From: Vicinamibacterales bacterium
GTDB taxonomy: Bacteria; Acidobacteriota; Vicinamibacteria; Vicinamibacterales; SCN-69-37
Length of the DNA: 64,000 nt
Reading direction: 5' to 3'
NCBI GenBank assembly: GCA_030827135.1
Contig: JAURFE010000004.1
Span: 24,667-88,666, forward strand
Positions 61,719 to 64,000 of the stretch are shown one piece after another. The notes beneath the pieces were generated by a model. The model was not told the DNA's origin. It searched no databases and saw only the letters and a program-made list of their open reading frames with translations. The position numbers and the translations under genes are program-made. Every line of letters begins with the position of its first letter. Position 1 is the stretch's first letter.

Positions 61719-63236
61719 ATGCTCGCACGATTTCACGCGGCCGCGTTGTTTGGTGTGGACGCGGCTCCCGTGTCGGTCGAGGTGGACGTCTCTCGCGGGG
61801 GCTTGCCAGGCGTGGTCATGGTCGGGCTCCCCGATGCGACCGTCCGCGAGAGCCGGGACCGGGTGCGCGCGGCGATTCGGAACTCGGGCTTTCCGTTTCC
61901 GCCCGGTCGCGTCACCGTGAGTCTCGCGCCCGCGGACTTGCGGAAAGTCGGCCCGGCGTTTGACCTGCCGATCGCGCTCGGCATCCTGGCCGCCTCGGGG
62001 GTGCTCCCCCACCGGGACGGACGTGAGATGGCGGTGGTGGGTGGGCTGTCACTCGATGGCGGCATTCCGCCGATGCAGGGCGTGTTGCCCATCGCCGTCT
62101 CAGCGCGTCGCGCGGGCCGCACTGCGCTGCTCTTTCCAGCCGCGAACCTTGTAGAGGCATCCATCGTTGCCGACCTGCCGCTGCATCCGGCTGGGACGCT
62201 GACCGACGCGGTCCGGATTCTGAGTGTGGACTCACCCGAGCCTGCAACACCGCCGCCGGCTGCGCCACCCGTCCGCCCTGGCGGCGAAGACGATCTCGCG
62301 GATGTGTACGGCCAGTTGCTCGGCCGGCGCGCACTCGAGATCGCCGCTGCCGGCGGGCATCACGTGCTGTTCAGCGGCCCGCCCGGTGCAGGCAAGACGA
62401 TGCTTGCGCGGCGGCTGCCGGGGTTGTTGCCGCCGCTCGACTTTGAAGAGGCGCTTGTCGTGACGGCGATTCACTCGGTCGCGGGCCTGCTGCCGGCCGG
62501 GGCGGGCCTCATTTCGACGCGTCCCTTCCGGGCTCCGCACCACACGTGCTCGGACCTCGCGCTGGTGGGCGGCGGGGCCATCCCCCGTCCCGGCGAACTC
62601 AGCCTCGCGCATGGCGGCGTGCTGTTTCTGGACGAGTTGCCCGAGTTCAGCCGGCGCGTGCTCGAGACCCTGCGCCAGCCGCTGGAGTCGGGCATCGTGA
62701 CCGTCGCGCGTGTGAGTCGCTCGGTGACGTTTCCCGCGCGCGTCATGCTGGTCGGCGCGATGAACCCCTGCCCGTGCGGGTTTCATGGAGACCCCCATCG
62801 CGAGTGCCAGTGCCCGGGCCCCGTTGTCGAGCGGTACCGCCGGCGTCTGTCCGGCCCTTTGCGCGATCGCTTTGACCTTGGTGTGGATGTGCAGGCCGTG
62901 CCGTGGAGTGAGATGGCGTCCGCCGCGGCCCTCGAGTCCTCGACGGCCGTCCGCGGGCGGGTACAGGAGGCCCGCGCCCGGCAACTGCTGCGACAAGGGG
63001 CGTTGAATTCAGCGTTGGACGGGCGGACCCTCCGGTCACTGGCCGACGTGAGTCGCGACGGACAGTCCCTCCTGGCCACGGCCGTGACGCGCATGCGCCT
63101 GAGCGTCCGTGGGGTGAGTCGTGTGCTTCGGGTCGCACGCACCATCGCCGACCTCGATGGTGCCGCCCGCGTGGGCCGGGACCAGGTGGCCGAGGCCCTG
63201 CAACTGCGCGTCAGGGACCGGGTGCCCGTGTCCTGA
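61719..63236 (+). CDS. comM: ComM/YifB family Mg-chelatase-like AAA+ ATPase
   Basis: Hexameric helicase-like protein of 505 residues. In naturally transformable bacteria ComM promotes branch migration of incoming DNA. The N-terminal ChlI/Lon-like domain (about 1-170) begins MLARFHAAALFGVDAAPV and has VGLPDATVRESRDRVRAAI. The AAA+ domain has Walker A FSGPPGAGKTMLARRLPG (about 222) and Walker B LFLDELPEF. A zinc-type loop NPCPCGFHGDPHRECQCP and the C-terminal SRDGQSLLATAVTRMRLSVRG follow. The secretion/pilus-like locus upstream could serve DNA uptake, but no comEA or comEC is visible here. Confidence 0.93.
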   Translation: MLARFHAAALFGVDAAPVSVEVDVSRGGLPGVVMVGLPDATVRESRDRVRAAIRNSGFPFPPGRVTVSLAPADLRKVGPAFDLPIALGILAASGVLPHRDGREMAVVGGLSLDGGIPPMQGVLPIAVSARRAGRTALLFPAANLVEASIVADLPLHPAGTLTDAVRILSVDSPEPATPPPAAPPVRPGGEDDLADVYGQLLGRRALEIAAAGGHHVLFSGPPGAGKTMLARRLPGLLPPLDFEEALVVTAIHSVAGLLPAGAGLISTRPFRAPHHTCSDLALVGGGAIPRPGELSLAHGGVLFLDELPEFSRRVLETLRQPLESGIVTVARVSRSVTFPARVMLVGAMNPCPCGFHGDPHRECQCPGPVVERYRRRLSGPLRDRFDLGVDVQAVPWSEMASAAALESSTAVRGRVQEARARQLLRQGALNSALDGRTLRSLADVSRDGQSLLATAVTRMRLSVRGVSRVLRVARTIADLDGAARVGRDQVAEALQLRVRDRVPVS

Positions 63237-63265
63237 TTGCGGGAACCGGATCGGAGTGTTATCGT

Positions 63266-63601
63266 ATGTTCATGCCAAAAAAGCCTCTTTCAGTAACATT
63301 GGATGAGGGCAACCTGCTCTGGCTCCACGGCCGGGCGGCGTCCACCAAACGGCGGAGCCTGAGCGAGGCACTCGACGCCTTGATTACCGCCGCGCGGACG
63401 GGCGGCGTCGGGGCGGACGCGGTCCGGTCTGTCTTGGGCACCGTCGATATTGCCGAGGACGATCCCGACCTGCAGTTCGCCGATGGCTACATTACGGCGG
63501 CGTTCACCGCGTCGCTGGACCGGCCGTTTATCGCCCGGGAGCGGCCGCCGGCGGGCGGGCGGAAGACCGGTGCGTCAACGAAGGGCAAGAGCCGTGGCTG
63601 A
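63266..63601 (+). CDS. Probable ribbon-helix-helix antitoxin
   Basis: Protein of 111 residues. Residues 5-50 fit a ribbon-helix-helix DNA-binding fold: a strand PLSVTLDE, a helix NLLWLHGRAAS and a helix SLSEALDALITAA. The rest is flexible and basic at the end, where a VapB-type protein would wrap the toxin. GGAG lies 9 nt before the ATG. The stop overlaps the PIN-domain gene by 8 nt, the usual antitoxin-first order. It would repress its own operon together with the toxin. Confidence 0.7.
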   Translation: MFMPKKPLSVTLDEGNLLWLHGRAASTKRRSLSEALDALITAARTGGVGADAVRSVLGTVDIAEDDPDLQFADGYITAAFTASLDRPFIARERPPAGGRKTGASTKGKSRG

Positions 63602-63998
63602 CTCCGAGGCAGTCACGGATACGCACGCCCTGATCTTCCACGCTGCCGGGGGCGGCAGGTTGGGGCCCCAAGCCAGGGCCACATTTGCCGCCGCCGAGCA
63701 GGGCCGCACGGTCGTGTACGTGCCAGCCGCGGTGATCTGGGAGGTCGGGCTCCTGGCGCGAAGTGTGCGCGTCAACCTGCGACGGCCCGTCCGCCAGTTC
63801 TTTGCCGACCTGTTCAGCAACCCGGCGTACCAGCCACACGCCCTTGACCCAGGTCAGCTCTACGATGCGGATGAACTCCGCTTCACTCGCGACCCGTTTG
63901 ACGGTCTCATCGTCGCGGCCGCCCGCGACTTGAACCTGCCCCTCATCACGCGCGACGCCGCCATTTGCGACAGCGGCACTGTGCGCGTGGTCTGGTAG
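63594..63998 (+). CDS. PIN-domain toxin (VapC-like ribonuclease)
   Basis: Protein of 134 residues with the acidic metal-binding residues of PIN nucleases: Asp9 in VTDTHALIF, Glu50 in AAVIWEVGLLA, Asp103 in RDPFDGLIVAAA and Asp120 in PLITRDAAI. VapC toxins cut initiator tRNA or rRNA when the antitoxin is degraded; the target here is unknown. The GTG at 63594 overlaps the antitoxin stop. The gene ends 2 bp before the window edge. Confidence 0.85.
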   Translation: MADSEAVTDTHALIFHAAGGGRLGPQARATFAAAEQGRTVVYVPAAVIWEVGLLARSVRVNLRRPVRQFFADLFSNPAYQPHALDPGQLYDADELRFTRDPFDGLIVAAARDLNLPLITRDAAICDSGTVRVVW

Positions 63999-64000
63999 CG

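Noticed and set aside
61591..61920. Plus-strand open frame between mltD and comM
   Set aside because: It overlaps the conserved N-terminus of ComM in another frame and has no recognisable motif.

Overview
The window is high-GC, gene-dense DNA from a Gram-negative bacterium. It encodes lipopolysaccharide export (Lpt), a Tol-Pal system, sigma-54 (RpoN), chromosome-type ParA/ParB, and many genes joined by 4-nt overlaps (ATGA, GTGA, TGATG). The gene content fits a free-living Acidobacteriota-type organism, perhaps the Vicinamibacteria branch. That placement is an inference, because the window has no rRNA or other phylogenetic marker. No rRNA, tRNA, CRISPR array, insertion sequence or prophage was recognised.

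Layout. 1-7.3 kb holds a very large NtrY-like sensor kinase (the start of its probable response regulator runs off the left edge), an unidentified membrane protein, a PLP aminotransferase and a PQQ-type beta-propeller protein. 7.3-24.1 kb is a long plus-strand run: guaA, dnaE, accA, recJ, an LptC-LptA-like fusion, lptB, rpoN, hprK, rapZ, a mannose-family EIIA, HPr, enzyme I and a cupin. This is the classic rpoN/regulatory-PTS neighbourhood without a sugar permease. A repeat-rich intergenic element (24.15-24.36 kb) separates it from the minus-strand operon tolQ-tolR-tolA-like-tolB-pal-cpoB-ssb (29.8-24.4 kb). 29.9-35.0 kb carries recN, miaB, a bifunctional-nuclease-domain gene, parA and parB. 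An AT-rich gap with one perfect DnaA box follows, then a one-polypeptide LptF-LptG permease fusion. 37.6-45.1 kb holds a PHP hydrolase, xerD and a cell-wall sugar salvage group (murQ, nagB, a BadF-family amino-sugar kinase, a GHL10-type hydrolase, a beta-lactamase-fold hydrolase).

45.1-57.8 kb is mainly one minus-strand locus for a type II secretion/type IV pilus-like hybrid machine. It reads lipoprotein, lytic transglycosylase, GspF, GspE, PilM, PilN, PilO, PilP-like, secretin and two pilins, followed beyond a plus-strand Ig/PKD surface lipoprotein by a third, unusual pseudopilin. The secretin ends in what looks like a cohesin-type domain.

57.9-59.8 kb holds a two-gene bacterial microcompartment cassette: one hexameric BMC shell protein and one CoA-acylating-type aldehyde dehydrogenase with an extra C-terminal module. 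No pentamer gene, cofactor recycler or signature enzyme is nearby. A perfect 16-bp palindrome and a promoter-like sequence follow, then an MltD-type LysM transglycosylase, a ComM/YifB ATPase and a VapBC-like toxin-antitoxin pair at the right edge.

Best candidates for something new: the orphan BMC pair and its dehydrogenase tail, the double fusion of the Lpt machinery, and the hybrid secretion locus with the cohesin-tailed secretin.
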